Assembly: GCF_019991125.1 (NCBI RefSeq)
Contig: NZ_JAGENB010000002.1
Location: 682,001-746,000 of the forward strand
Reading direction: 5' to 3'
From: Phyllobacterium calauticae
GTDB lineage: Bacteria > Pseudomonadota > Alphaproteobacteria > Rhizobiales > Rhizobiaceae
Length of the DNA stretch: 64,000 nt
The position numbers and the translations under genes were made by a program. Shown piece after piece: positions 1 to 9,088 of this stretch. Positions within the stretch are counted from its first letter, which is position 1, and the number at the start of each line of letters is the position of its first letter. The notes under the pieces were generated by a model. That model saw only the letters and a list, made by a program, of their open reading frames with translations. It did not search any database and had not been told where the DNA came from.

Positions 1-1
1 T

Positions 2-238
2 TCCGGCAAGGGAGATTTGCCGCAGGAAGACCGGTTTGCCCTCGGGCAGTGGCAAACGCTGCAAACCGGTGCGCCGGTGCTGATGAACGCACTTGCCAGT
101 TTTGATTGCCGCATCATTGCCACCCATGAGGTTGCCACGCATTATGTCATCTATGGCAAGGTCACCGCGCTCAACACCGGGGAGCGCGGCCAATCGCTTG
201 TCTATCTCAACCGCTCCTATCATGGCGTAGGGGAATAG
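2..238 (+). CDS. Flavin reductase domain protein, C-terminal part (5' end outside window)
   Basis: The reading frame is open from base 2, so the gene starts upstream of the window; the TTG at 17 is not a credible start. The visible 78 residues resemble the end of the FMN-binding split-barrel flavin reductases (HpaC type), with the usual block around HEVATHYVIYGKV and a closing LVYLNRSYH. Such proteins reduce free FMN/FAD with NAD(P)H and hand it to a partner oxygenase. It ends 18 bases before the MoxR gene and probably belongs to the same transcript. Family call is from the C-terminal part only. Confidence 0.7.
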   Translation, partial: SGKGDLPQEDRFALGQWQTLQTGAPVLMNALASFDCRIIATHEVATHYVIYGKVTALNTGERGQSLVYLNRSYHGVGE

Positions 239-256
239 GTCCAAAACGGAGATTTC

Positions 257-1183
257 ATGGCCGACCAGACTGTTTCATCATTGCCGCAATCGATCGACGC
301 GACGCTGGCACTGCTTGAAACCGGCGGCTATGTGGCGGACCGGGCGCTGGCGACGGTGCTGTTTCTCAGCCTGCGGATGAAACGGCCGCTGTTTCTCGAG
401 GGGGAAGCGGGTGTCGGCAAGACCGAGATCGCCAAGGTTCTTGCGTCGACGCTGGATCGGCCGCTGATCCGCCTGCAATGCTATGAAGGCCTCGATATCT
501 CCTCCGCAGTGTATGAATGGAATTACGCCGCGCAGATGATCGAGATCAGGCTGGATGAGGCGACCGGCATAGCCGATAAGACAGCCATCGAACGCAATGT
601 CTTTTCTGAAAAATTCCTGATCCGGCGGCCGGTTCTGCAGGCGCTTTCGGGCGAACCTGGCCGGGCGCCGGTGTTTCTGATCGATGAGCTGGACCGGACC
701 GATGAGGCCTTCGAGGCTTTTCTGCTGGAGGTTCTGTCGGACTATCAGGTGACGGTGCCCGAACTCGGCACCATTGTCGCCGCTGAGCCGCCGATTGTCA
801 TCATCACCACCAACCGCACGCGGGAAATCCACGACGCCCTGAAGCGCCGCTGTCTCTATCACTGGGTGGACTATCCCTCGGCGGAACGGGAGCTGGAAAT
901 CGTCCGGCGCAAGGTGCCTGCCGCCAATGAGCGGCTGTCGACGGAAATTGTCCGCTACGTGCAGAAATTGCGCGACATGGACCTTTTCAAGCTGCCCGGC
1001 GTCGCCGAAACCATCGACTGGGCGGGTGCCTTGACCGAGATGGACAAGCTGGCGCTCGATCCGGAAACCATCTCCGACACCATCGGTGTGCTGCTCAAAT
1101 ATCAGGACGATATTGCGCGCATCGCAACGGGCGAAGGACGGCGCATTCTCGATGAGGTCAAGGCAGAATTGAACGCGGCTTGA
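257..1183 (+). CDS. coxD: MoxR-family AAA+ ATPase, CoxD-like
   Basis: 308-residue AAA+ ATPase of the MoxR group. Walker A GEAGVGKT at residues 49-56 and Walker B LIDEL at 141-145 are intact, followed by a sensor-1 segment IITTNRTREIHDALKRR. Together with the next gene (VWA protein one base later) it forms the MoxR/CoxE pair. In Oligotropha carboxidovorans CoxD is needed to assemble the Cu-S-Mo site of CO dehydrogenase; that is known for the family, while the enzyme served here is outside the window. Start ATG has the ribosome site CGGAG just upstream. The equally long antisense frame is a shadow. Confidence 0.88.
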   Translation: MADQTVSSLPQSIDATLALLETGGYVADRALATVLFLSLRMKRPLFLEGEAGVGKTEIAKVLASTLDRPLIRLQCYEGLDISSAVYEWNYAAQMIEIRLDEATGIADKTAIERNVFSEKFLIRRPVLQALSGEPGRAPVFLIDELDRTDEAFEAFLLEVLSDYQVTVPELGTIVAAEPPIVIITTNRTREIHDALKRRCLYHWVDYPSAERELEIVRRKVPAANERLSTEIVRYVQKLRDMDLFKLPGVAETIDWAGALTEMDKLALDPETISDTIGVLLKYQDDIARIATGEGRRILDEVKAELNAA

Positions 1184-1184
1184 C

Positions 1185-2441
1185 ATGGAGACATTCGCTT
1201 CTTCCCCGCAAACTCCCCGGCAGGACAGCCGGCTGGCGGACAATATCGTCTATTTTGCCAGGACCCTGCGCAAGGCAGGTTTGCGGGTCGGCCCGGCGGC
1301 GGTCAAGGACGCCATCGAGGCGGTGCTTGCCGGCGGCATCGGTTCGCGCGACGATTTTTACTGGACGCTGCACAGCGTGCTTGTCACCAGGCGCGAGGAT
1401 CACGCCACCTTTGACGAGGCATTCCGGCTGTACTGGCGCTCGCGCGAGCTGATCGAGAAAATGCTGGCGATGTTCTCGCCGGTTGCCGTGGCACGGGAAC
1501 GGCCGAAGCCGAAGGCGGCGGAAGCGCGTGTTGCCGAAGCGCTGTTCAAGGGTAAGGCCCGCAATGCGCCGCAAGAGCGGCCGCCGGACATCGATATCGA
1601 TGCGCGTTTCACCTTTTCCGGCAGGGAAGTGCTGCGGTCGAAGGATTTCGCCCAGATGACCGCCGATGAACTGGCGCAGGCGCGGCGTGCCATGGATCAG
1701 CTCCGCCTGCCGGTCGATGAAGTGGCGACACGCCGTTTCCGGGCCGATCCGAAGGGCCCACGCATCGATCCCAGGGCGATGATGCGGTCGAGCCTGAAAA
1801 CCGGCGGCGACCTCATCCTGCCGAAATTCCGGTCGCGGCGGGAAATTCACCCGCCCTTGGTGGTTCTTGCGGATATTTCCGGCTCGATGAGCCAGTATAC
1901 CCGCATTTTCCTGCATTTCATGCATGCGATGATGGCCAAGCGCCGCCGCGTGCATTGTTTTGTCTTCGGAACGCGCCTCAGCAACATCACCCGCCCGCTG
2001 CGTTACCGCGACCCGGACGATGCGATTGCGCACTGCACCGGCGCCGTGCACGACTGGTCGGGCGGAACGCGCATCGGCGAGACGCTGCGTGTGTTCAATC
2101 GTCAGTGGTCGCGCCGGGTGCTCGGGCAGGGGGCGGTGGTGCTGCTGATTACCGATGGCCTTGAGCGTGAGGAAACCAGCGGGCTTGAAGCGGAGATGGA
2201 ACGGCTGGCAAAATCCTGCCGCCGCCTGATCTGGCTGAACCCGCTGCTGCGCTTTGAAGGTTTCGAGCCGCGCGCCCGCGGCGTCAGGGCCATGCTGCCC
2301 TATGTCGATGATTTTCGCGCCGTGCACAATCTCGATGCGCTGGAGGATTTGTGCCAGGCGTTGAGCCGCCCATCGGAAAAGCGTGATGATCCCAAGCGCT
2401 GGTTGCAAAGTTCTTCCCAGCAACCCAGCTTATACGCATAA
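1185..2441 (+). CDS. coxE: VWA-domain protein, CoxE-like
   Basis: 418 residues. The C-terminal half is a von Willebrand factor A domain with the MIDAS metal site DISGSMS starting at residue 230 and the later SGGTRIGE and LLITDGLER blocks. The N-terminal half is the helical region typical of CoxE proteins. It starts one base after the MoxR stop, so translation is probably coupled. CoxE is believed to work with CoxD as an ATP-driven chaperone that matures molybdo-hydroxylases; the general role is family knowledge, the substrate here is unknown. Confidence 0.86.
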   Translation: METFASSPQTPRQDSRLADNIVYFARTLRKAGLRVGPAAVKDAIEAVLAGGIGSRDDFYWTLHSVLVTRREDHATFDEAFRLYWRSRELIEKMLAMFSPVAVARERPKPKAAEARVAEALFKGKARNAPQERPPDIDIDARFTFSGREVLRSKDFAQMTADELAQARRAMDQLRLPVDEVATRRFRADPKGPRIDPRAMMRSSLKTGGDLILPKFRSRREIHPPLVVLADISGSMSQYTRIFLHFMHAMMAKRRRVHCFVFGTRLSNITRPLRYRDPDDAIAHCTGAVHDWSGGTRIGETLRVFNRQWSRRVLGQGAVVLLITDGLEREETSGLEAEMERLAKSCRRLIWLNPLLRFEGFEPRARGVRAMLPYVDDFRAVHNLDALEDLCQALSRPSEKRDDPKRWLQSSSQQPSLYA

Positions 2442-2454
2442 TGGTGCGGGAGGC

Positions 2455-2793
2455 ATGGCCATGACACAGCAAAGCACAAGTGAACACGATCCGCTGCTCG
2501 TCGCCGAGCGCTGGATGTCCGGCGGCCGTGACGTTGCTATTGCCACGGTCATCGAAACATGGGGATCGGCGCCGCGTCCGGTCGGCAGTCACCTTGTCAT
2601 TGATGAAAAGGGCAATTTTGAAGGCTCGGTTTCCGGCGGCTGTGTCGAGGGTTCGGTGATCGCCGAGGCCATGGACGTGATCACCACCGGCGAACCCCGG
2701 CTGCTGGAGTTTGGTGTTGCCGACGAAACGGCCTGGCAGGTCGGGCTTTCCTGCGGCGGCCGCATCAAAGTCTATGTTGAACGGCTTGGCTGA
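2455..2793 (+). CDS. XdhC/CoxI N-terminal-domain protein
   Basis: 112 residues covering only the XdhC/CoxI N-terminal domain, with signature blocks SAPRPVGSHLVI, GSVSGGCVEGSVI and GLSCGG. XdhC proteins bind molybdenum cofactor, promote its sulfuration and insert it into xanthine dehydrogenase-type enzymes. I start at ATG 2455, behind GCGGGAGG, rather than at an in-frame ATG further upstream that would overlap coxE; ATG 2461 is equally possible. The C-terminal Rossmann domain is a separate gene ten bases downstream, a split arrangement common in cox clusters. Confidence 0.85.
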   Translation: MAMTQQSTSEHDPLLVAERWMSGGRDVAIATVIETWGSAPRPVGSHLVIDEKGNFEGSVSGGCVEGSVIAEAMDVITTGEPRLLEFGVADETAWQVGLSCGGRIKVYVERLG

Positions 2794-2802
2794 GATTGCA
2801 TC

Positions 2803-3516
2803 ATGGATCCCTATTGCCTCAAGAAACTGAACATCGAACGCCAGGCCCGCAGGGCGGCGCTGCTGCTGACCGACCTCGGCGACGGCCGCGACCGGGTCAT
2901 CAGGGAGGGCGATCCCGTCGCCGGACAACTCGGCGAAGTGATCGCGAAGGCATTCCTGTCCGGACAGTCCGGTGTCGCCGCGGTGGACGGCCGGTCGTTC
3001 TTTCTCAACGTTCACCTGCCGCCGCCGCGTCTCGTGGTGATCGGTGCCGTGCATATCAGCCAGGCGCTGGCGCCGATGGCACGGCTGGCGGGCTATGACA
3101 TGGAGATCATCGATCCGCGCACGGCCTTCGCCACGCCGGACCGTTTTCCCGATGTGCGGCTTCTGGCTGAATGGCCGCAGGATGCGCTGAAAGCCCGCCC
3201 GCTCGATGCCTACACGGCTGTTGCCGTGGTGACTCACGACCCGAAGATTGACGATTATGCGCTGGAACAGGCCCTGAGGGCCGGATGCTTCTATATCGGT
3301 GCGCTCGGCAGCCGCAAAACCCATGCCAAGCGGGTGGAGCGGTTGCAGGCACTCGGCCTGGACGAGCAAAGCATTGCCGCCATCCATGCGCCGATCGGCC
3401 TCGACATCGGTGCGGCAAGTCCGGCGGAAATTGCCGTCGCCGTGCTGGCTGAAGTCATCAAGGCCTTCCGGGCACGCCGGTTGCGTACGGCCCAAACACT
3501 GGAAAAGACCGCATGA
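2803..3516 (+). CDS. XdhC/CoxI C-terminal Rossmann-domain protein
   Basis: 237 residues. It carries the XdhC Rossmann domain: VVIGAVHISQAL, then the conserved THDPKIDDYAL, YIGALGSRKTHAKR and the block IHAPIGLDIGAASPAEIA. With the preceding gene it makes a complete XdhC/CoxI function divided over two polypeptides, acting in loading of (sulfurated) molybdenum cofactor. The last four bases overlap the start of the next gene as ATGA, a sign of translational coupling inside the cluster. Confidence 0.86.
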   Translation: MDPYCLKKLNIERQARRAALLLTDLGDGRDRVIREGDPVAGQLGEVIAKAFLSGQSGVAAVDGRSFFLNVHLPPPRLVVIGAVHISQALAPMARLAGYDMEIIDPRTAFATPDRFPDVRLLAEWPQDALKARPLDAYTAVAVVTHDPKIDDYALEQALRAGCFYIGALGSRKTHAKRVERLQALGLDEQSIAAIHAPIGLDIGAASPAEIAVAVLAEVIKAFRARRLRTAQTLEKTA

Positions 3517-5132
3517 TTTTCGGCGATACTCCCCTCGATCAGGCCATCGGCGCCATTCTTGCCCATTCCACCCATGCGGGCGCGGTCAAGCTGAAAAAGG
3601 GACATGTCCTGACCGGGGACGATATCGCGCAATTGCGCAGTGCCGGTGTTACCCATGTCACGGCAGCGCGCCTTGATGCCGGTGACGTCGAGGAAAATGC
3701 CGCTGCCCGGCAGATAACCGCTGCCCTGCAGTGCTTCGGCATTCAGGCCGGCCCTGCCTCTACCGGACGGGTGAACTGCTACGCGCAGACCGCCGGGCTT
3801 TTTACGGTGGACGCCGACCTGATCAATGCGATCAATTCGGTGGATGCATCGGTCACGATAGCCACGCTCAAACCATTCGAGCGGGTAGAGCCGGGGCAGA
3901 TGGTTGTCACCATCAAGATCATCCCGTTTGCCGTATCGAAGGCCGTTCTCGATGAAATCGCCACGCTTGCACACCAGCGTGATGCTTTTGGTGTTCATGC
4001 CTTTTCCGGTGCCCGGGTCGGCCTGATCCAGACGACGCTTGCGTCGGTGAAACCCTCCGTGCTCGACAAGACCATGCGGGTTGTCGATGCGCGCGTGAGC
4101 GCCAGCGGCGGGAGCCTGATCGGAGAATTGCGCCCGGTCCACGAGACAGCTGCGCTGGCGGCATCCATCCGGCAGATGCACCGCAACAGCGATATGGTGA
4201 TCATTTTCGGCGCGTCCGCCGTGGTCGACAGGGATGACGTGGTTCCCGCAGCCATCCGGGATGTGGGGGGCATTGTTCATCATGTCGGCATGCCCGTCGA
4301 TCCCGGCAACCTGCTGGTGCTGGGCGAACTCGGCGGCAAGCCGGTCATCGGCGCGCCCGGCTGCGCCCGAAGCCCGAAGGAAAATGGATTTGACTGGGTG
4401 ATCGACCGGCTCCTGGCCGATATTCCGGTCACCAAGGCAGATATTGTCGGCATGGGCGTTGGCGGCCTGCTGATGGAAATTCCGACCCGGCCACAGCCAA
4501 GAGACCCCAGGCCGCCGCTGCCAAGGCCGGCGGTCGCCATAGCTGTTCTTGCCGCCGGGCGGTCGAGCCGCATGGGCGGCGCCAACAAATTATTGGCCAC
4601 GTTCGATGGCGTGCCGCTGATCCGCCGGTCAGCGGAACTGGCAGTCCAGGCCGGAGGCGAGCCGGTGATTGCCGTACTCGGCTACATGGCGCAGGAATGC
4701 AGCGCCGCGCTGGACGGGCTGCCCGTGAACATTGTGCTCAACACAGATCATGCCAGCGGGCTTGCCTCGTCATTGCACGCGGCCATCCGTCACGTTCCGG
4801 CATCCTCGGACGGCGTCATGATCATGCTCGCGGATATGCCTGCCTTGTCCGCAACCGATCTGCAAACCATGATCCGGCAATTCCAGGGTGTTGGCGGGCA
4901 AACGGTCGTCCGCGCAACCTTCAAGGGCAAACGTGGCAATCCCGTCATCCTGCCGCGCTTCCTCTTCGACGAGGTTTTTACGCTGGCCGGCGATGTCGGC
5001 GCACGGCATCTGGTGGAGCGTGGCGATATTCCGGTCATTGATGTAGAGCTTGGCGAAGCGGCGGCCATTGACGTCGACACGCCCGATATGCTTCGGCTGG
5101 CCGGCGGCACCATCGTGGCAGCGGCACGATAA
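3513..5132 (+). CDS. Molybdopterin-binding domain fused to MocA-like nucleotidyltransferase
   Basis: 539 residues in two parts. Residues 1 to about 330 resemble a MoeA/MogA-type molybdopterin-binding domain (GSLIGELRPVHE, IIFGASAVVDRDDVVPAA, PGCARSPKENGFDW). From about residue 343 follows a MobA/MocA-like nucleotidyltransferase with the GTP/CTP-binding loop LAAGRSSRMGG, NTDHASGLASSL and the metal-binding MLADMPAL. MocA makes molybdopterin cytosine dinucleotide, the cofactor of CO dehydrogenase-type enzymes, which fits the cluster. The fusion would place cofactor binding and cytidylylation in one protein. CTP rather than GTP preference is inferred from context. Confidence 0.82.
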   Translation: MIFGDTPLDQAIGAILAHSTHAGAVKLKKGHVLTGDDIAQLRSAGVTHVTAARLDAGDVEENAAARQITAALQCFGIQAGPASTGRVNCYAQTAGLFTVDADLINAINSVDASVTIATLKPFERVEPGQMVVTIKIIPFAVSKAVLDEIATLAHQRDAFGVHAFSGARVGLIQTTLASVKPSVLDKTMRVVDARVSASGGSLIGELRPVHETAALAASIRQMHRNSDMVIIFGASAVVDRDDVVPAAIRDVGGIVHHVGMPVDPGNLLVLGELGGKPVIGAPGCARSPKENGFDWVIDRLLADIPVTKADIVGMGVGGLLMEIPTRPQPRDPRPPLPRPAVAIAVLAAGRSSRMGGANKLLATFDGVPLIRRSAELAVQAGGEPVIAVLGYMAQECSAALDGLPVNIVLNTDHASGLASSLHAAIRHVPASSDGVMIMLADMPALSATDLQTMIRQFQGVGGQTVVRATFKGKRGNPVILPRFLFDEVFTLAGDVGARHLVERGDIPVIDVELGEAAAIDVDTPDMLRLAGGTIVAAAR

Positions 5133-5147
5133 TCAGGGGATTTGCAT

Positions 5148-6026
5148 TTGTTCAGGACTATTTTTCTTGGCGCGCTGGCTGCCATCGGTCTTTCCAGCGC
5201 GACATTTGCCGCGCAGCTTGCGCCCTTCAAGGACGACTTGTTTGCCTATCCCGGCATCATGAAGACGGCCGATGGCGGCGACTACACCGTGGTCGATTAC
5301 AATGAGATGCGCGATATCAATGGCCGCGACGATGTGCCGGAACTGCGGGTCAAACGCCGGTATATCGATCTTGCCGCCAAGCGGATGCAGAAGGATCTGG
5401 TGGTGACCACCGCCAGCGGTCCGGTCAAGGTGATGGCTGCCGGGAAAATCGAACCCGGCGCATCCGTGATCACGATCTATCTGCACGGACAGGGCGGCAA
5501 CCGCCAGCAGGGCATGAACGATTTTACCTTCGGCGGTAATTTCAACCGCATCAAGAACCTGATGGTTCTCAATGACGGGCTCTATCTCACGCCCGATTTC
5601 CGCGACTTTGGTGACAAGGGTGTGGCGCAGGTTGCCGGGCTCATTGCCTACTTCAAATCGCAATCGCCGCAGGCAAAGCTGTTCGTCGCCTGCGGTTCCA
5701 TGGGCGGCTCGCTCTGCTGGGGACTGGCGCAGGATGCGGAAGCAGCGAAAAACATTTCCGGCTTGGTAATGCTGGGTTCCCTGTGGGAGGACAAGTTCAT
5801 CGGTTCGCCCGCCTACAAGCGGCGCATACCGGTTTTCTTTGGTCACGGCAGCCGCGATCCGGTGTTCGCGATCGACAATCAGGAAGCGTTCTACCAGAAA
5901 ATACGCAGTACGACGAAAGGTTATCCGGTGCGGTTCGTCCGTTTCGAGACAGGCAACCACGGAACGCCCATCCGCATGTCGGATTGGCGCGGCGTTCTGA
6001 ACTGGATGCTCACCGTTACACCATAA
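5148..6026 (+). CDS. Secreted alpha/beta hydrolase-like protein
   Basis: 292 residues from TTG 5148, which follows AGGGGA; a TTG six bases earlier is an alternative. Residues 1-21 form a signal peptide ending near FAAQ, so the product is periplasmic. The body looks like an alpha/beta hydrolase: IYLHGQGGNRQQG (oxyanion strand), nucleophile elbow CGSMGGSLCW, acid segment FFGHGSRDPVFAI and terminal histidine in FETGNHGTPI. Substrate unknown. It lies 15 bases after the cofactor gene and may simply be the last gene of that transcript. Confidence 0.72.
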   Translation: MFRTIFLGALAAIGLSSATFAAQLAPFKDDLFAYPGIMKTADGGDYTVVDYNEMRDINGRDDVPELRVKRRYIDLAAKRMQKDLVVTTASGPVKVMAAGKIEPGASVITIYLHGQGGNRQQGMNDFTFGGNFNRIKNLMVLNDGLYLTPDFRDFGDKGVAQVAGLIAYFKSQSPQAKLFVACGSMGGSLCWGLAQDAEAAKNISGLVMLGSLWEDKFIGSPAYKRRIPVFFGHGSRDPVFAIDNQEAFYQKIRSTTKGYPVRFVRFETGNHGTPIRMSDWRGVLNWMLTVTP

Positions 6027-6154
6027 GGAGCGATCTGGGGATTGTGGCAATAAAGTCCCATTGTGGCGATTGTGCCACTAGACAAATGGGTAAAAGCGAA
6101 TAGTTTCCGGCCTAAACAGACATCATCCTGCGACGAGACTTTGCGGAGAAAGCC

Positions 6155-6601
6155 ATGCGCCTGCCTACCTCTATTCTAAGCCGGATTGCCCCCCTGGCAG
6201 TTCTCATTCCCCTTGCCGCATGTTCCACAACCGGCGAGCCGAGTGCAGGCCCGACATTCGCAACATTCTCTCCGGTCCGCCCGCCCGTCAGTTCGGAACT
6301 CGCAGCGCCGTGCATTGCTGCCGCAGCGAGCAAATACGTGCTTTCGGCGAGCAATATCAAGGCCGTCGATGAACGCGCTGTCGGTGGTGGCGTCAACGAA
6401 GTCTCCCTGAAAGTCGATATCCGCAATGCGCTGTGCACAGTCACCGACAAGGGCAAAGTCCGCTCCGTCGTCGACACAATGCCGAAAAGCGCCGACCAGG
6501 TTGCGGCGGAAGAGGCGGCTGCTGCCAAGAAAGCCGCTGGCGACACGGCCGCTCCAGCCAAGAAGTCGAAGAAGAAGCAGGCGCAACAGCAGGAAGGCTG
6601 A
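6155..6601 (+). CDS. Small lipoprotein of unknown function
   Basis: 148 residues. The N-terminus is a lipoprotein signal peptide with lipobox LAAC, placing a lipidated cysteine at about residue 23 and the protein on the periplasmic side of a membrane. The middle has one predicted small domain with two cysteines (PCIAAAASKYVL and RNALCTV) that could form a disulfide. The last 30 residues are Ala/Lys-rich (AAEEAAAAKKAAG, KKSKKKQAQQQ) and low complexity. A strong terminator follows at once. I do not recognise a characterised family. Confidence 0.75.
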   Translation: MRLPTSILSRIAPLAVLIPLAACSTTGEPSAGPTFATFSPVRPPVSSELAAPCIAAAASKYVLSASNIKAVDERAVGGGVNEVSLKVDIRNALCTVTDKGKVRSVVDTMPKSADQVAAEEAAAAKKAAGDTAAPAKKSKKKQAQQQEG

Positions 6602-6620
6602 TTGCCTCCAGCTTTCGTTC

Positions 6621-6648
6621 AAACGGCGTGGCGAGAGTCACGCCGTTT
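6621..6648 (+). terminator. Intrinsic terminator after the lipoprotein gene
   Basis: Perfect 10-bp stem AAACGGCGTG / CACGCCGTTT with an 8-base loop, then TCATTT. It sits between the converging lipoprotein and diacylglycerol kinase genes and may serve both. Confidence 0.75.
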
Positions 6649-7560
6649 TCATTTGGGTGAAGGCTCTGCCGGAACCAGCACCCGCAACGCGCCTGCATGC
6701 ACCTTGATGACGACGTCGCGCTCCAGCGGGATGAGCTCGCCATCTATGGTGGCTCTTTTACGGCCATGAAGATGCGGAAAATGCAGATCGACCTCCCCGG
6801 CCAATATCTCGTCCACGTCGTTGTTGTTGCGCCATGACCCCATCAGGACGGTGGCGGCCAATTTGGCGAGGGATGAAAGCGATATCCGGTCGGCGATGTA
6901 CACGCCAAGCTTCCCCTGATCCAGGCTGTCGGCGATCGGCAGCAAGCCCCGGCCATAGGGGTTGTTGGAGACGGAAATCGCCGAGACTGTCCGCTCGGTT
7001 GATGCGCCGTCGATGGTCAGCCGGACGGCAAAGCGGGGCGGCCGCCCTATCACCTTGGCAAATGCCCGCATGCTGGCCAGGCGCTTTCCCCACTGGGAAC
7101 TGTATTCCAGCGTGTTGCGCAGCTTGATCATCCGCGGTTGAAAGCCGATGGCGAACTGGTGCACGAAAGCGCGCTCATTGGCGGTCGAGATATCGGCTGC
7201 GCTAATCACACCGCTGGCGAGGCTCTCGAGCGCCGCATTCAGCTCAAGCGGTATTTTCAGCGACCGGGCGAAAAGGTTCATGGTTCCGGCGGGCAGCACT
7301 GCCAGCGGAATTCCGGTCTTCCAGGCGACGGCTGCAGCGGCGGAAATGGTTCCATCGCCGCCACCGGCCATCAGCACGCCGTCCCGATCCCTCGCGGCCG
7401 CATTCTCGAGCGCCTTCACGATATCCTTGCCGGCCACAACATCGCTTTGGAAGGCATGCCCGTGCTGTTCGAAGATTTCTTTCGCCTTCAGGGCGAATGC
7501 CGCAATGTCGAGGGTGCGAAAGGTGCCGCCATCGCGGTTGAAAACGGCATGAACCTGCAT
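6649..7560 (-). CDS. Diacylglycerol/lipid kinase family protein
   Basis: 303 residues from the ATG at 7560, which has GGGGAG eight bases before it; the open frame continues upstream but lacks family similarity. The nucleotide-binding motif GGGDGT is at residues 66-71, followed by GIPLAVLPAGTMNLFARSL, both hallmarks of the DAGK catalytic domain (DgkB/YegS/LCB5 group). A beta-sandwich C-terminal half ends with the usual DGE segment (ATIDGELIPLERDV). It phosphorylates diacylglycerol or a related lipid at the membrane; the exact lipid cannot be told from sequence. It follows the glucoamylase-like gene on the same strand. Confidence 0.85.
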   Translation of the reverse strand: MQVHAVFNRDGGTFRTLDIAAFALKAKEIFEQHGHAFQSDVVAGKDIVKALENAAARDRDGVLMAGGGDGTISAAAAVAWKTGIPLAVLPAGTMNLFARSLKIPLELNAALESLASGVISAADISTANERAFVHQFAIGFQPRMIKLRNTLEYSSQWGKRLASMRAFAKVIGRPPRFAVRLTIDGASTERTVSAISVSNNPYGRGLLPIADSLDQGKLGVYIADRISLSSLAKLAATVLMGSWRNNNDVDEILAGEVDLHFPHLHGRKRATIDGELIPLERDVVIKVHAGALRVLVPAEPSPK

Positions 7561-7629
7561 GAATACTCCCCGATGGCTGCCGCGATCCGGCAGAATGTGG
7601 CCGGCTGCTCCGCTTGTGGCAATGCACAA

Positions 7630-8934
7630 TCAGCCCAATGGTTCCAAAATTTCCTGCCGGGCAGCGGCGAGATGCGGGCTGGAAAAACCGAGTGTGCGCA
7701 ACCCGTCCTGAATTTCCGGGGCGCTCATGAACAGGTTCCACAACAGGCCGGTGCGATGGTTCTCGATCATGGCAACCACGGGTCCCTGATCGATACCGAG
7801 ATAGGTACGGGCAAACCATCCGCTGGTCTGTGAAAACGCATCGACAAAGCCAAAGCGCCCCCATACCTTTGCCTGGGGCAGCTGGAAAAAGTACCGCAAG
7901 GCATTCATGGCCTCCTCGGGCAGATAGGGCAGGCTGCAAAGGGCGGCCGTGGGCGCGATCAGGCCGAAATCCGAGGCCGGAGAGCTGACGACATAGCCGG
8001 TGGGGCCGTGGCTCGAGGTCAGGCCCCAGCTGTCCGGGCCATAGCCGCGATACCCATGCGGGTTCTCGACGCAGTGCTGGTAATTGATGCGGGCATGGTT
8101 GCAGTTCTGCTGCCAGTAATCGGCATAGCGGTCGGAAAGCCCGCGCGGATCGAGGCCGCAGAACGAATAATGGGCGAAGAACAGCGGCCCGCCATAGTCG
8201 GGGCCGAGCGGCAGGGTGATACCGTAATAATCCCGCCCGTTGATGAACTGGCTGCCGGTGGCAAAGCCCTCGTGATAGATGTCGGCATCAATGCCGTGCC
8301 TGGGGGCACCTGCCGCCAGGACATAGGCGATCAGCGCTTCATTCCAGCCGCGGATCGGTACATTGCGGGCGAAGTGATAGCGGGGGCTGTGATGCCAGTA
8401 CAGGACCTTTTCGTCATGCTTGAGGTGTGCAGTCCACTCGACGGCGTGCCAGAGATGGTTGATCCGGTCGCGCAGCGCCGTCTCTTCCGGGGCTGGCGCG
8501 GCAAAATACTGCCGCACGCAGATCAGACCCTGCAGCAGGAACGCGGTTTCGACCAGATCGCCGCCGTCATCGCGCATGGAAAAGGGGATGGTGGACCCGT
8601 CGCCGCCATGGAAGAAATGCGGAAACACGCCGTGATGGCGTTTGGTCTGTTCCAGCGCCGTCAGCATTGTTCCGATCCGGCCGAGGGCCGCTTGCCGCTC
8701 GATCCAGCCGCGCTCGGTGGCCACAAGAATGGCCATGAAACCAAACCCGCTCGCCCCTGCGGCAACGAGATCGTTCTTCGGGTCGGCATTTTTACCGGTG
8801 CGGTCGCGGGCCAGCCCGCTTCGGGGATGAGCACCATCCCAGAAATACTGGAAGCTCGCATGCTGGACCCGGTCCAGCAACCCCGCGTCATCATCCGTGA
8901 CGCCTGTTCTTTCATGCACGAATCTTTGATCCAT
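7630..8934 (-). CDS. Glucoamylase-like protein (PF10091 / GH144-related)
   Basis: 434 residues without a clear signal peptide. The sequence matches the glucoamylase-like (alpha/alpha)6 family: start QHASFQYFWDGAHP, the SGFGFMAILVATERGW block, SMRDDGGDLVETAFLLQGL, a GWNEALIAYVLA segment and TSSHGPTGYVVSSP. Relatives include GH144 endo-beta-1,2-glucanases and the central domain of cyclic beta-1,2-glucan synthase, a polymer made by rhizobia and brucellae. A role in beta-1,2-glucan trimming is an inference from the relatives. It precedes the diacylglycerol kinase gene by 69 bases. Confidence 0.78.
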   Translation of the reverse strand: MDQRFVHERTGVTDDDAGLLDRVQHASFQYFWDGAHPRSGLARDRTGKNADPKNDLVAAGASGFGFMAILVATERGWIERQAALGRIGTMLTALEQTKRHHGVFPHFFHGGDGSTIPFSMRDDGGDLVETAFLLQGLICVRQYFAAPAPEETALRDRINHLWHAVEWTAHLKHDEKVLYWHHSPRYHFARNVPIRGWNEALIAYVLAAGAPRHGIDADIYHEGFATGSQFINGRDYYGITLPLGPDYGGPLFFAHYSFCGLDPRGLSDRYADYWQQNCNHARINYQHCVENPHGYRGYGPDSWGLTSSHGPTGYVVSSPASDFGLIAPTAALCSLPYLPEEAMNALRYFFQLPQAKVWGRFGFVDAFSQTSGWFARTYLGIDQGPVVAMIENHRTGLLWNLFMSAPEIQDGLRTLGFSSPHLAAARQEILEPLG

Positions 8935-9088
8935 AAAGGCTGAACATTCCTGCTACAGGGCACAATGACGCTGCATTTGCCGGATTGCATTGGACGATTG
9001 TCTGACTTCTATACCATGTGTAGCGTGCCAAACAGCTTGCCAAGATCGAATCCGATCACGGTCATCAATCTCAAGTGAAGGGCCCATA

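Noticed and set aside
1158-2423. 421-codon minus-strand open frame
   Set aside because: Antisense to the VWA gene whose MIDAS motif is unmistakable; high-GC codon bias creates long antisense frames throughout this window.
6041-6076. Three copies of ATTGTGGC/ATTGTGCC upstream of the lipoprotein gene
   Set aside because: Only eight bases each with uneven spacing (19 and 9); too short to claim an iteron or operator array.
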